Source: Casuarina equisetifolia (taxonomy: Eukaryota; Streptophyta; Magnoliopsida; Fagales; Casuarinaceae). From it: a stretch of DNA of 64,000 nucleotides. Of the stretch, positions 23,341 through 35,657 are shown one piece after another (positions within the stretch are counted from its first letter, which is position 1; each line of letters opens with the position of its first letter). The position numbers and the translations under genes were made by a program. The stretch is from NCBI GenBank assembly GCA_028551475.1, contig CM052360.1, positions 25,862,682-25,926,681 on the forward strand, in the 5' to 3' direction. The notes beneath the pieces were generated by a model. That model did not search any database. It saw only the letters and a list, made by a program, of their open reading frames with translations, and was not told the origin of the DNA.

Positions 23341-24570
23341 ACAGAATAACTATAGGCCTGCACTCCTATAGTTATTTCAATAGGGCCTTATCACCATGGC
23401 CAAAAAAGGTATAAAAGTATGGAAAAGCTTAAAGTGGAATGCCTCAAGAATTTTAGGAGACGCACTAAGTTAAATGTTGAGGATCTAGTAAACATTATAA
23501 TGAAGGTAGAAGAAAGTGTTCGTGATTGTTATGCAGAAGATATCAAGTTCGGAAGGAATGATTTTGTGAAAATAATATTGGTAGATGCGAGCTTCGTTGT
23601 TGAGTTCTTAACAGAGTCAGAGTCAGGAAGTCTACTAGACCCGTGGTTGTGCAATACCATATTGAGGGACTTGCAATTATTGGAAAATCAACTTCCTTTT
23701 TTCGTTATTGAAGAACTATACAACCTTGTGTGTGCATCTAATGGTCCAAACTGCCCTTCCTTCACTCAGCTTAGCTTAACTAGGTTTGGGCTTGACAACA
23801 TTGAAATTTTGTCCGCTACTCCTAGTTTGGAAATAAAGCACTTCCTTGATTTATTAAGAACTTCTCTTCTACCTCAATCACAAAGGCCACGTGATGAAAA
23901 CGACGATCAAGGTAAGAAATCATGCACGTGGATTCTTAAGCCTATTGGGAAAGTGAAGCTCTGCATTAATTGGTTAAGAACCTCTCTTGGGCTACGGAAA
24001 GGGAGAAATCAATTCCACGATGAATCTCAGAATTTGCCTAGCATTACCCAGTTGCATAGGGCCGGAGTGAAGCTTGAGGTAAGCTCGGAAGAATGCTTAT
24101 TCAAGTTGGAATTCATAGAAGGAGTATTGAAGATCCCAAAGTTATATATAACTGACGATACAGAGCCTTATTTTTGAAATATCGTGGCCTTTGAGCAACG
24201 TCACTATCTAGATCATTCTTATGTTACCAATTATATTTCATTATTAGATTCACTTGTCAACAATACAAAAGATGTCGACTTGCTCGTGGAAAAAGGGATC
24301 ATAGTTAATTGGATTGGCGACAACAGGGCAGCGACCACTTTGGTCATCAATCTTGCGAGAAATATTCTCTTGTCAAAGGAAACTTCGGGTTACCATGACC
24401 TTTGCCAACAATTGAAGAGATTCCATAATCATCGTTGTCATCGTTGGAGTGCTATCTTGGTACGTGATTATTTTAGTACTCCTTGGAAAACTGCTTCTAC
24501 TTCAGCTGCTGTTATTTTGTTGGTATTAACTTTCATACAAACTGTACATTCTCTTATTAAGAAACGTTAG
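23341..24570 (+). pseudogene. DUF247 pseudogene, 5'-truncated with one stop
   Basis: Homology begins inside the signature at the PIVISIGPYHHG codons (about 23365), directly after sequence from the 3' flank of another gene. The start and first 50-60 codons are missing. From 23419 the frame is open through DCYAEDIKF, ILVDASFVVEF and NLPSITQLHRAGVKL to a single TGA at 24175, where paralogs have CGA (DTEPYF-R-NIVAFEQ). The frame then continues to the stop after SLIKKR with the C-terminal hydrophobic segment intact. Apart from the truncation and the stop this copy is well preserved, so it died recently. Its 3' flank most resembles that of the locus at 61805. Confidence 0.85.
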
Positions 24571-25013
24571 ACTTGAAGCCTTTATAATTTTAATTGTACC
24601 GGATTTTATGGTGGTGACATTGTAGTGTTCAACTATTTTTATTGTTGTTGGAGTTAATAGATTCTAGAATCGTAGTTTGTAACTTGAAATTTTTAAATTT
24701 GACCTATGTGCTTTTCTTTATTGTGCACTTAATTATAGTTTAGCATTTTTTTTATTGTGATAATGACCCATTTTCTATTCTTTATAGTCTTGAAATCATA
24801 TTTATTTCCAACTATACACTTTATATTAAATCAATTAGTAAGGCTTGCTACCATTTGTTGTTCCTAACCATACCTTTTTTGATTTTATTCTCATTTCTTT
24901 TTCTCTTGATATTATAAAAGAATACATTTGATGCTTTAGTGGTTAAAAAAGTATGGTCCAAAAAAAAAGAAAGAGGAAAATTTCTACCACTTTATAACAA
25001 TTTGCATAAACAA

Positions 25014-26110
25014 TTGTCCAAGGTAAAGAGCACACGCAGGGGCCGTTGAACTTACAACAAGTGAAAATTCTCTATATGTAAATATAGAGTTAGTTCAGAT
25101 AAGGACTTAGGATAAAAGAGTCTTGGTATATAAAGTATAAATGTAAAGGGAGCAATAGCAAAGTATAATCACCATTTGAAATTGTTTAGTCTCTAGTTCC
25201 AACAGATTTTAGAACAACAACAAGCAGTCTAACTTATGAAAATTACTACAGTTTCAATAACCAATTGTGAATAACCTAAACTGTAGCAAGAATTTCTAGG
25301 ACACTATAATCACAAAGACCGAGAGAAAGAGAGATGTAAAGGATTATAAGTTTTCAATCGCTTTGTTGTACTAAATTTTAATTGCCAACATTAATTTATG
25401 GAACAAAATTATCCAAAAAGCATTCTTTGGGACCATATAAGAAAATTAATGTATTGATAATACAAATTCAAACACTCTAAAATGATGGACCTTTAAGACA
25501 ATTTAAATCTAGATGAATACTGACAAAAGACAATAAAGGTGAGTAATGACTTAACAAACCCAGAGAGTATAAGTAGCTAGCAAGATGTAATAATATGAGG
25601 AAAAGCATTCAACTTGGTGGCAAAGAAAAAAGCGTTCGCATGCTGTAACAACAAAGCAAAGGTACCTTCTTATTTTGAGCCCAAGATCAATTCTACCATT
25701 GACATCTTTTGCCCTATCATCAACGGAAATAGAACCAACAGGAATATCAATCTAAGATTTTTCTTAGAGCTTTTAATAAGATCTTTCATGATAAAATTGT
25801 TCTGTTTCCTAAAAAGAACAAAATGCTAAGAGATAATATTGCATCCACAATCCCATGCCATTTTTTATGATAATTCATAGTTTCATCTTTGTATTTTAAA
25901 AGAAGTGATCACAATTAACCTTAAAATGTAACAAATGGAAGTTAGATAACTCAAACTCAATTAGTAATTGCTCTCTTATAACTACTACCTTGAGCCAAAT
26001 GGCATTGGTAGCTAGAAGTAACCCAAGTTTACACTTAATAGAGAACAAAACATAGCTAATATCAATTGAAATGATGTAAAACTCATTTTAGTGTTTACAA
26101 TTATTAGATA
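25014..26110 (-). pseudogene. Inverted TruA 3'-half fragment C
   Basis: Minus-strand TruA exons 10, 9 (near 25165-25235) and 8 (near 25610-25745), most of exon 8 then being lost, followed by intron 5 sequence. Same breakpoint in the LYLG codons as the other fragments. Not coding. Confidence 0.75.
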
Positions 26111-26430
26111 ACTATTGGTTGAAATATTTTCTTTTAAAGCTAGTTTAAAGGTTGAAATATTTTCTTATATTTAAGTTTTACATTAGAGATCTTATTGTCT
26201 GATGTAAAACTTGAGTCTTACACATATACTCATTAAAATTAAGGTTATAGATTCTGATAACATCTTCTTTTACTATAATAATTTAATTTAAATTGTATTG
26301 TAACATTACTTTTTCTTTATGATTTTTTTTTATAATCATACAAAAAGTTCATTGCTTTAACAAAAGTTAGATCAATAAAAAATATTTCTTATCTATAAAC
26401 TATTTTGATAAGCTTATATCTTAATAACAC
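26111..26430. repeat. AT-rich linker, copy 3
   Basis: Same family as 5040-5345, shorter at its right end. Confidence 0.5.
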
Positions 26431-26565
26431 GAAACATCTCCAATGGCATATGGTGAAACCCACTTGGGGATATGGTAAAACCCTTAAACCCTGTGCTTCT
26501 AAACGTTCAAAACCAGAGAACACCTGCTTTCCTGTTCGGAAACTGAGAAAGTGGCCGAGGGATCC

Positions 26566-27835
26566 ATGACGGAAAATCCCAAGCACTTGCTGGATAGTGT
26601 CTCTGAGACTCCGCAAAAGGCTTCCAAAGTCGCAAAAACCGCCGTTGAAGAGTTCAGCGACGACGAAGAGGAGCAAAAACAACAACAACAACAACAAGTG
26701 CCGCAAGAGCTCATGAGCCTAAACCCCAGAATACAGCCGTACCTGGTGGTGATCGAGTACATTGGGACTCGATTCTCTGGTTCCTAGCAGCAGCCGAATT
26801 GCCGCAACGTTTCCGTTATTGAGGTTACTCCCTAAGACTTTGTGTTTCAATTTCTCTCAGGAGTGCTATTTGTTTGTTTGTAAGCAAAATTTGCGTTCTT
26901 TTAGGTCTTGGAAACGAGAAAAGTAGTGCCGAGATGATAAAACGAGCAGCTTTGGGTTTTGAAATTCCTGAACATGAGACTAAATCTGTGTTTGGTTGTC
27001 TAGAAAGTGGGTTTGAAGAAAAAAAAAACTTGAGCCGTTGGATTAATCGAAGTTTCATATGCAACAAACAGGGTAAAACAGGAATAAGAACATACTTGAG
27101 GATTGTGCCTTTAGCTTGCTTGGCCTAAATTATGAAATCCTAAACTCACGCACAACCCGGGATGACAGAATTTTCTTTTGTCATGAGCTACAAAAAGTGA
27201 CATTCTGTGTCTTAACCTGATTTTATGTGTTACTAAGCCAACCAAGTAATGAAGAAAATGAACGGGGATAAGAATGGTCTCTTTTCTGTTTGCGCGATTC
27301 GTTGATGAACAAAATGAGTAATTGTATGAGATCTGTAAGATTCTATTGAGTGGATGACTTAGTTCTTCTGATTTTTGAATAAGGAGAACTTCATGACAAC
27401 GTGTTCTTATTTCTTTGATCTTCATTTAATGCTTATTGTGTGTTACTTTTATTTTTATGTTTTCTTGTAGTCGTTGCCTATAGCAAGAAAAATCTGATTC
27501 ATGATTTTCTCATTTAACTGTTAGAGTCCATTCATTTGCTTGTAGTGAGGTCCATTCATTTGCTTGTAGTTAATGGATTTGGATGATAATGCTAATTATT
27601 ATTTCATATTCATTAAGGGACATGATCTTTGTTTTTCCGTGGTTCATGTAGGAAGCTTTTCATAAATTTATTGGCCAGCGGGTTTCCATTTTTGTTCTAG
27701 TCAAACTGTAAGTATATAACCTTCTGCTAATTGATTTATATTGGTTTTCATATCATTATAAGGAAAAGTATATTTCTCGTTTTTAGTCCGACATTGTCTC
27801 CCCCCCCGTTTTGGCACAAAGATGTGTGTACACAC
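26566..27835 (+). pseudogene. TruA pseudogene copy 2, truncated after exon 2
   Basis: Exon 1 starts at the family ATG and keeps YIGTRFSGS, but the next codon is TAG (CAG in the copy at 39275). Exon 2 (about 27651-27706) has lost one T in a T run and is frame-shifted. TruA homology ends near 27835, shortly after the intron 2 homopolymer (C8 here). Exons 3-10 are absent and unrelated sequence follows. Confidence 0.85.
27526..27573. repeat. 24-bp tandem duplication in TruA intron 1
   Basis: GTCCATTCATTTGCTTGTAG repeats at 27526 and 27550. Other TruA copies have one unit. Confidence 0.9.
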
Positions 27836-30830
27836 ATGAACAATAAGTTATGTTATTATTATTAACCTCCATAACTGCAGAAAAGTGGATGGATGTGAAA
27901 GTTTGTGGAAGATCCTGGTATCTAACAATTCTAAACTAATTAACTCACTCAATTATTAAGTAGCGTAAGTTTTGAATTTGTAGTGTTAAAAACTAAAGCC
28001 AAAAAAGTAATGTAGTAATATGCTATTGTGGACAAAATGCTGAATGACTTGAATTAGACGTTCTAACACCTGGTGAAATAATGTTTTCGCTCTACTGGAA
28101 CTTGTTGGTGATTAAGGCAATGTCTCTTTCACTGGCTCTGCATAAACAGCTGTAAGGATTCCATTTTGTGGTGTACGTCTGCTGGTTGTTTTATGCATGT
28201 TTATTTACTCATGCATTTGCTTCCAATGTCCACATTTTAAAATATTTCTGTGGTGTTATTTGCTTGACTGAATAATATGAACTTTTGGGAATTATTTGTC
28301 AAATGATGGTTAATTGCTGATTATCTTGTTTTTAGTAGTTTATAAGGTTGCTAGATTTCATTTTCCTGACAGCAGTCTATGCTTTATTTCCTTTTGTGAT
28401 AGGGGTTGAAAGCATCCATGTGGAGGATGTTACACCATCCTGTCAGGGGAAGGTATATGTGAAAGGTGGTCACTCAAAGCAGAAATCAGGAACGCGTCAT
28501 GGGTGTATTAAGCTGATAACCTTTATGCTTTTGATAACATAATTGTTTGTTATATACATCACAATCAATTTAGTTTTATACTTCCCTGACAGTTTGGGGT
28601 CCTGGGGTAAATGTTCATTGGAGTCTCTGGTAGAGTAGAAACATGAACTCTAAAGGGAACAAATACGTTAGTATTACTTAGGCCTGTTTGACAGTTTCTG
28701 TTGTGGAGTCTCTGTATAACTGAAATCATGGTATTCATATCGAGTTGTTTATTAAGGAGAAAGCAGAATTAATAACTCTATGATTTCAGGTGGTCTAGTG
28801 TTGTAGTTTTACCAAAAATGAAAAGAGCAGGAACTTCAGTCAAATGATGTGACTTTTCAAAGTTTCAAATAAGGAGAGGAAGGCTAGGAATTATGGAAAA
28901 TGATGTTGGGTATGAAGAGAGGAGCTTGGAAACTAGAACTCAATCCAGACCAATTTTGAGAGTAGATTTGATGACTCATAACTTGCCACCTAGTTATCAA
29001 CTAACTTTGATAGTTTGCTTCCAGAAAAGATAAAGAAATTCTCAAATCTGTGACTTAATTAAACTGTATTGGTATTCAGATTTTGACATGTTGTGGTTGT
29101 TACTAGACTTCCAGTAATAAAATGCCTGTTCTGTATAGTGTGAAATCCACTATAGGATCCGGGAATTACCTGTAGGCCTGTGTTGTTGGCCTTTCTTGAG
29201 ATTGTTGTGTTTGCACCAGAAGCTTACTAGTACTTGATAATGCACACGCAAGGATTAGAAATCTGGTGAGAGCCTGTTTGTTTTGTATGACCTCTTTCCT
29301 GTAAACTCTCATTCTATGTTATCCAGGGAATTTGATTATGCATTCAAAAGAATAAAAAACGATAGTTCTGAAAAGGAGACTGTGTTTACTTCTTTTGTAT
29401 ATTGAAAATGTGTACTATAGTTCATTGTTGAAGTCCCAGGAAGTGACTGAGATAAGCTCAAGAAGTAAAGGTCGGTGACAGACACACCTGATGCTTGATA
29501 TTATTTACTTCCTGACTCTGCGAGATAAGCTCAAGAAGTTAAAGTTGGTGACGGACGCATAGCTGATGCTTGCTACCATTTTCTTCTTTCTGGGGATTTC
29601 ATATCACCCTCACCTTTACTTATTGCTTTAGGCTGTTTCATCATTATACCCGGTGGATCTGGATGTTCCCAATGACTTCTTCCTCCCACTGAGTGGGTCA
29701 AATTAGTACTTGACACTTAAGTGGGTTCTGTAAAATAGAGAGTTAGCGATGTAAAGTAGAAAGAGCCATATGACAGGTTCTGGGGGATATTCATTGAAGT
29801 TTACTTGATGAAAATTCTTAAAAGCTCAATGTAATGCATACATCATTTCTTATTGGGAACTTTTTCTTTTTTGATTGAGGTCTTTGACATGGAATCTTCT
29901 TATTATTCTTACTAAAAATATTTAAAAATGATCTTATTTCCTGAATTCCTCATTTGCAGAAGGTACGAGAAAAGCGATTGTTTATCTGCAGTATCTGTTC
30001 TAAAACACCAAAGGCCTTATGGGATCTAGTGATTCTGCCCAGGAGACCAAGCAAGAGGTGCAATGAAGTCTGACTAATGAATTAATTTAAATTTTTCTTG
30101 ACTAACTGATTTGACATTCACTTTGTTTCCAACATATACAATGAGAGGGGTATATGGGAGTTTTACTTGCCATTAACGGGGGGAAGGAAGAAAGGAGTTA
30201 GGTTGTTATGTCCTATAGAAGGATAATAAGAAACTATGCAAATAATCTTGTTATTAGAAAAGAAACCAACTTTTGACTTCTAAAATGTGTTTAGGGTGAA
30301 AAATTATGAATATTTGTTTCTATTTTCAGTATTCCTTTGTAAATTTTTGAAGTTATCAATTTATCTGTTTGCATTTTCTGTTAAAGGAATCTGCGCTTCC
30401 AGAAAGTCCTGGTGCTGACGATTCGTCATCAAATGATGAATCTCTAGACCAAGATGCTAATGCTGAGGTAGAAGCGAAAGTAGAGGAGCTGAAATTGGAG
30501 AATACTGAGAAGCAGCATAGGCCTTTGGAGGAGAAACATGGTGAAGAGGAGAAAGAAGAGGACGAGGAAGAAGAAGAAGAAGAAGAGGAAGATGAGGAGG
30601 AAGAGAATGACATGGAAGTTCATAAGAAAGATGAGAATGAAACTCCAGAGCAGTTACAGTTTGGTGATAGATCGGGAGAGGAGCCAGATAGACAAACTAA
30701 GATAAGAATAGTGGATAAATCGGGTGTTGGAGTTCAAATTGATACTCAGTAAGAAGATACATTAACGAAGAATGAAGCCAAAACTGCAGCACTTCAGCAA
30801 CAGAAGCAGAAGGTATATAAATTAGTCGTC
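27836..30830 (+). pseudogene. Unrecognised acidic gene fragment
   Basis: Several stretches look like exons with plausible GT-AG borders. One is VESIHVEDVTPSCQGK (about 28402-28449, donor GTATAT). Another is 29961-30053, open in one frame. The clearest is about 30387-30813, encoding SALPESPGADDSSS, then a long Glu/Asp-rich run, then KIRIVDKSGVGVQIDTQ. It is broken by an in-frame TAA at 30750, after which ALQQQKQK continues in frame. The acidic low-complexity region gives no function, and I do not recognise the family. It replaces TruA exons 3-10 in this unit and is probably a decayed piece of an unrelated nuclear gene. Confidence 0.4.
29449..29594. repeat. 73-bp imperfect tandem duplication
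   Basis: GAGATAAGCTCAAGAAGT recurs at 29449 and 29522, followed in both by GGTGAC(A/G)GAC and CTGATGCTTG. Confidence 0.85.
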
Positions 30831-31584
30831 TTTGACATGAAAACCTTGTTTTTCTTCAGTACCCGAACCCATGCCACTACCTGCCTATTACTCCAAAATA
30901 TGGAGTCCATTACTGCTGTATGAGTAATCATTATGTAATCATTTCAATGGTGGGCATATTTGTTTAGGAGTTTTCTCAAAACTGAAACTCAGCACCGCGT
31001 GCAATAGAACTTCCGGCAAGCTGAGAGCAGACTTGCGCTTAAGAGGGATTCCAAGGATTTACATCTCTCATCTTTGTTGATTTCATACAACTTGCTATAG
31101 AGTAGAACTTCCTGATTTAGATGCTAAACCTTCTAAATGGCGGAAATCGTCTTTACCTTTTTTTTATGTGATCCCAGGAGTCACAAGAGAAGTACAGAGG
31201 CTGAAGTGTGGAGGAACTTCCACCTTGAAAATCCCACGCTTCTGGAGCTATGTGGAGTTCTCTTCCCTGAGAAGGGCAAGTCTGTCTGGGATGGGCCCCA
31301 CTCACTGAGTCAACATCACCTACCTGCTCGTACAAGTTCCCTTTCTACTTCTAGCATAGGACTTAGGAAAGTAAATAGGACCCGTAGATGTTAGTGTCAA
31401 AGGAGAATGAAAACGCAGAACTATGTGAAACCTCATAGTCTAATGCTTGAGCGGGTTTTGCTTGTCTGGAAATGTTTATCATGTAGTTTCATGGTCTATT
31501 AGGGCAGAGCTACATCTCTCACAAAATCTGCCCGAAATCATTTCAAGTATAGATCGAGTCATCTTTGTAGTCCTTGGTAAGAGG
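30831..31584. other. No recognised gene
   Basis: Contains an open stretch (31137-31394, +) without family resemblance or supporting splice context. May be the tail or 3' region of the acidic gene fragment. Confidence 0.3.
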
Positions 31585-31663
31585 AATTGGTTGAGAGATG
31601 CTTGTAATGTTTCGTACTGTAACCAATTGGTTGAGAGATGCTTGTAATGTTTCGTACTGTAAC
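31585..31663. repeat. 40-bp tandem duplication
   Basis: AATTGGTTGAGAGATGCTTG starts at 31585 and 31625, and the two units are identical over almost their full length. Confidence 0.92.
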
Positions 31664-31860
31664 ATCTTGTATGATCTAGCAAGAGTCGGGAATTTGATTC
31701 TTGAAGGTGTATCTGCAAATGACAATTCTCACCTTTAAAACATAGATTCAGTTTTTTTGGTTTCTAGTTTCTTATGACATGTAAGGCAAATAGTTAAGCT
31801 AATGGCTCAAATGTTTTCTTCTATCGTCTATACTAAGCAACCAGACGGACTAACTTGCTT
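31595..31860 (-). repeat. Inverted copy of 21040-21210
   Basis: On the minus strand TGGTTGCTTAGTATAGACGA (near 31845) and CTCTTGCTAGATC (near 31675) match 21049-21068 and 21200-21220 in the same order. The two copies lie about 10 kb apart in opposite orientation. Confidence 0.65.
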
Positions 31861-32539
31861 TTAGAAGGGTATTGTAGGGTATTGTAGTCTATTGTAGTCA
31901 AGCACAGGTCATCAAACTGCACATTCTTTCATATGATGGGAATATGGACCCTACGAAAGGTCTCTCCATGGATGAGCAGAGGTTTCTTGTGATACTAATT
32001 GCAACACTATCTTGTAAAACCGAAGATGAAAACCAACCATTTTCCCTCTGTTGATCTCACTTGTTTTAAATTGCAAATGTCACATAAGATTGTTGGGGGG
32101 TTCCAAAGAGAAATTTACCTCTGAATCCTATCTACGCACAATGAATGAGGTTTTTGGAATGGCTTCTTTGTCAGGAATTCTAGGAGGTAATCAGAAGTTA
32201 TCTTAAAAAGCCAACTTCCACAAATGCAGGACTGTGTTTACAGAAGTTATTTGACATAGGCTCCATTGTTGTTGCTGCTTGGTAAAAAGAACCTTTATTT
32301 AAACCATTAGGTGGTCAAAAGTAAAATATATTTTGTATGTAACCGCAAAATAATAATTGTTTATTAATATTTCTCCTTGGGAACTTATAAATATGAATCT
32401 TAGAGAAATTCTAAATGTGTTATAATTTAATGAGTCGATTGTTTTTTAATGACTTTTTACTGTATGAGTACCCCAAAGTATAAGGTATTGCTCTGTCAAT
32501 GTAAGGATTAGTTTTGCCCAAGCCAAGTAAATGCTCGGT

Positions 32540-32940
32540 ATTCTTTGCATGAGTCAGGAGTAAAATTCAAGGCGAGCACTCACGACCACTTGCCCAATGC
32601 GAGCCAGCTGCATTGTTAGGAGTGAAATTCAAGGCAAGCACAAATGGAGTTGACATAGCTTTCACAAATGGAGTGCTTGCAATCCCATGCTTGAAGATAG
32701 AAGATCACATACAATCTCATTTGTGAAATATCATGGCTCTGGAGCAATGCCACTATTTAGGTAAAGCTCGTTTTGTTGATTATATTGCGGTATTGGATTT
32801 ATAATCAATACTACTGCGGACGTGGATTTACTTGTGCAACAAAGGCTCTTGTTTCACAATCTAGGCGATAGCAAGGCAGTGATAGCTTTAGTGAACAATC
32901 TCTACACAAATATCTTAGTACCTTGCTCTAGATTGTAGCC
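32540..32940 (+). pseudogene. DUF247 C-terminal-half fragment
   Basis: Broken DUF247 codons: GVKFKAST, NGVLAIPCLKIED, NIMALEQCHYLG, DVDLLVQQRLL and LGDSKAVIALVNNLYTNIL. There are several stops and frameshifts, and the region around GVKFKAS is partly duplicated (about 32560 and 32618). Wording such as LGDSKAVIA and IPCLKIED is closest to the relict at 53924-55166, a different subfamily from the intact genes. Confidence 0.75.
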
Positions 32941-34382
32941 GGGAGTTTTATTATAGTCATTAGAAGGTTGCTCTGCTGCCAATGCGTTATGCAAATGAAG
33001 TTTAACAATTAATAAAAAAGACAACAGACATGGATATAAAGAATGTGATATTGTGTAAATTCATATCTTGTGCATGTATGTAAAAATGTATGTACATCTT
33101 TATGCATTTGTTACCATACTTGAAGGGGAATGCTCACACTCATCGGCTTAAAGGGGGATAAAAGCGAAATGTTTAGTCTGACTACTGTTAAAATTGTTGT
33201 TAGCTCTAAAGGATGGCATATAAATAAATCAAATGAATTTATTTGGTAATACTTGCTTAGTGACTGGTGTTGCTTGGAACCAAAGAGATCCCATGGTTGA
33301 TATACAACCCCCCTCCCTTTTTACCTACCAAAAAATAAAATAAAATAAAATAAAATACTTAGTTGTCTAGTCCTCTTAAGTAGATGAGTCATCATAACAA
33401 GCCCAGTGTACGAACACTATGTTGGTGAAGTCACAGTAGGACTTATGTCATTTAATATGATGAAGACTATGTCATCCATAACCCGATTTTATTGGTTGGC
33501 TATGCTCCTTTTAAAGGTGACTTTCCAGGAAGTCTTCAAGTTAGATATATGCATTGATCTAGCAATTAATTCCCATAAATAAAGCAACTGTCACCGTTTT
33601 CTACTATAAATTTCTTGTCTCAAATGATTCATGAGTAATTCTTAATTTACTTTCCCTAGTTTAAGTGTTGAAAAGAGAGAAAACTTAACTTGCATGTGAA
33701 GGAGCCATTGACTTATGAGTCTGCTAGTTAAAGGTTCGGCACTCTCCTTCTCCTCCCTCGTATGCGTGCATTATTAAAAAAGTAAACATAAATAAATAAA
33801 TAAATAAATTGCATGTGCATGCTCTTTCCGTAGGAGACTTTGCATAAGGTCTTTAAGGTAGATATACACTCACTCACCTTGCATTTATTCCGTTAGCTGG
33901 TTGCCCTCAACTGGTTGGACGATTCCCAATTTACTTTCCATAATTTTACGACTTGAAAGGGACATATAACCTTTCTTTGGTAGCCCTCATTGAAGTCTTT
34001 TAATAGCCATCATACAAGTCTATGCCTACAACGAATTTAGTCTTTGACAACCGCATGTTATTTCAATGGTAAGTTAATGAAGTTTAGATTTCTTGGTCCT
34101 AGATTTGGCACCTAAGTTTGTAAGTTTGGGTGAATGTATTATAAAAATAAAAAATCCCACAACGAAAAGCTTAAGAAGACTATTTTAAAATATTGAAACA
34201 AATCAAGAACCCTAGGGAACTCAAATCCAATGGAGAGAGAGAACGATTGACAATTAGTTTTTTAATAAACGATTAATGTGAATGAATAGATGATGTCAAT
34301 GAGAACTCTAAACATCATCTCGGTTTTTAAAATTAAGTTCTCATATTTTGCTATGTTGCTTATTTTACGCTAATTTTGAAGC
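32941..34382. other. Noncoding stretch with microsatellites
   Basis: Holds an AAAAT repeat (33330-33356), an ATAA repeat (33787-33809) and no recognised gene. Parts of 33160-33540 resemble 57130-57310 downstream of another DUF247 relict. Confidence 0.45.
33480..33960. repeat. Imperfect duplication in DUF247 flank
   Basis: GACTTTCCAGGAAGTCTTCAAG (about 33521) and GACTTTGCATAAGGTCTTTA (about 33837) head two related stretches with similar following text. A third version lies near 57283. Confidence 0.4.
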
Positions 34383-34424
34383 TTTTTTTTTTTTTTTCTT
34401 TCTTTCTTTCTTTCTTTCTTTCTT
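34383..34424. repeat. T run and (TTTC)n microsatellite
   Basis: About 15 T followed by seven TTTC-type units. Confidence 0.95.
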
Positions 34425-34509
34425 GATAATTTGGCTACGATGAAGGATTGGCATAACTGATGGAGTGGGACTTAAGGTTGGGGGCTGCTGTAAATTGCCT
34501 TCAGCAGTT

Positions 34510-34567
34510 ATCATTGGAAGGCTATTCTGATATGTGATTATGGTAGCACTTGGAGAATTCTTTCTCC
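34510..34567 (+). pseudogene. DUF247 tail fragment joined to TruA exon 8
   Basis: Codons for WKAIL-CDYGSTWRILS match the C-terminal region of the relict at 53924-55166 (WKAILVRDYGRTWRILS). Right after, near 34567, the sequence becomes TruA exon 8 (TGLGFGIRR region). This is another direct DUF247/TruA recombination junction. Confidence 0.65.
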
Positions 34568-35208
34568 AATGATAGAACTGATCTTGGGTTCGGAATAAGA
34601 AGGCACCATGGCACCCTTGCTTTGGTTATTCGGAAATGTGGGAAGGATGAGGAGCAAATCCTCAATCCTTGCGAGAGATCATTGAAATTTGTTCCAATTT
34701 CTTCCTTACTTGGTCGGCATTGAAGCCATCGTGATTTCCCGCATCTCACCGTTTCCAAATATGGCGGGAATCTTGATCTTGGTGGAGACGAGGGTCGAGC
34801 GGCGCGTGTGGCTGACGTGTCTGTTGTGTTCATGTGGGATGCTGTCTTGGATTAAATGGCTGAGCTGACAGGATGACGTGGTGCACGTGTCTAATAACCT
34901 TGGGCTTTTTGAAATTTAAAATTTGAAAAGTTTGAGAGTTAAAAAGGAGCAGGCCTTTTGGAGCGGATGACAAGCAGGAAGAAACAGTGCAAGACAATGT
35001 CAATGATGTTGTAAAAGCAAACGAAAAGGACAAAAAGACTGTGATTTAGGTTTTCAAGAGTAAAGAGAGACTCCCACTTTTTTTTAGAGCCCAATCGCTC
35101 TGAAGCCGCACAGCTAACTCAAATTTCACTCACCAGACGATCAAAAGGTGAAGGTAGCCTTTTCAGGTGTTGAATCAGTGGCACGGCCGGCTTCATCTTC
35201 TTTCGCAG
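34568..35208 (+). promoter_or_regulatory. Promoter and leader of DUF247 gene 35658
   Basis: Same arrangement as 9540-10193: a short TruA exon 8 remnant, about 370 bp of unrecognised sequence, then the DUF247 leader up to a CAG/GT donor at 35208-35210. The TATA-like box of the other copies reads TTTTTTAGAG here, so core promoter strength may differ. A minus-strand open stretch (34522-34833) partly agrees with 9460-9795 but differs by frameshifts. It is not called as a gene. Confidence 0.5.
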
Positions 35209-35657
35209 GTACGAGATAGTCTATTTCCATAGCTAGTTTCTTTATTGTTTATGTTTGCAGGGAATCTATCTGAAGTCTCCACTTTTCAGTCATAGTCCTA
35301 GTTTTGAGTAACATGGCCCAAAATAAGGACTCAAAGTTTTAATACGCATTCATATCTTAAGATTTGAAGATGTAAATGGTTGTTACACATCACCATTAAG
35401 TGTTCTCAAGGATTTGGTCACCAGGACTCCCATATTATCTCATTTGTAAAGAGTTTATGGTAGCTTTTCAATATATTTTAGGACTTCCAATACTTTAATT
35501 TACTTTATATAACTCAATCCTGTAACCTAAATTTGTGTTTTGTTTTTTTAACTGGTCAATACGAGACATGGTAAATTGTGCGAAGTATATGCTTATATCT
35601 TTAATGATAGCAAGTTTTGTACTTGTCATCAGAAAATTTTAACAAGCAATTTGGAAA
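35209..35657 (+). other. Inferred 5'UTR intron of DUF247 gene 35658
   Basis: GTACGAGA donor after CAG, with a TCATCAG acceptor candidate at 35626-35632. Parallel to 10194-10657. Confidence 0.4.

Noticed and set aside
30356..30613. Serine-rich minus-strand frame
   Set aside because: It is the reverse of the GAA/GAG-rich acidic exon on the + strand, a low-complexity shadow.
33330..34424. Possible tandem array of biological function such as a CRISPR or telomere repeat
   Set aside because: These are simple microsatellites (AAAAT, ATAA, TTTC) without spacers or telomere units.
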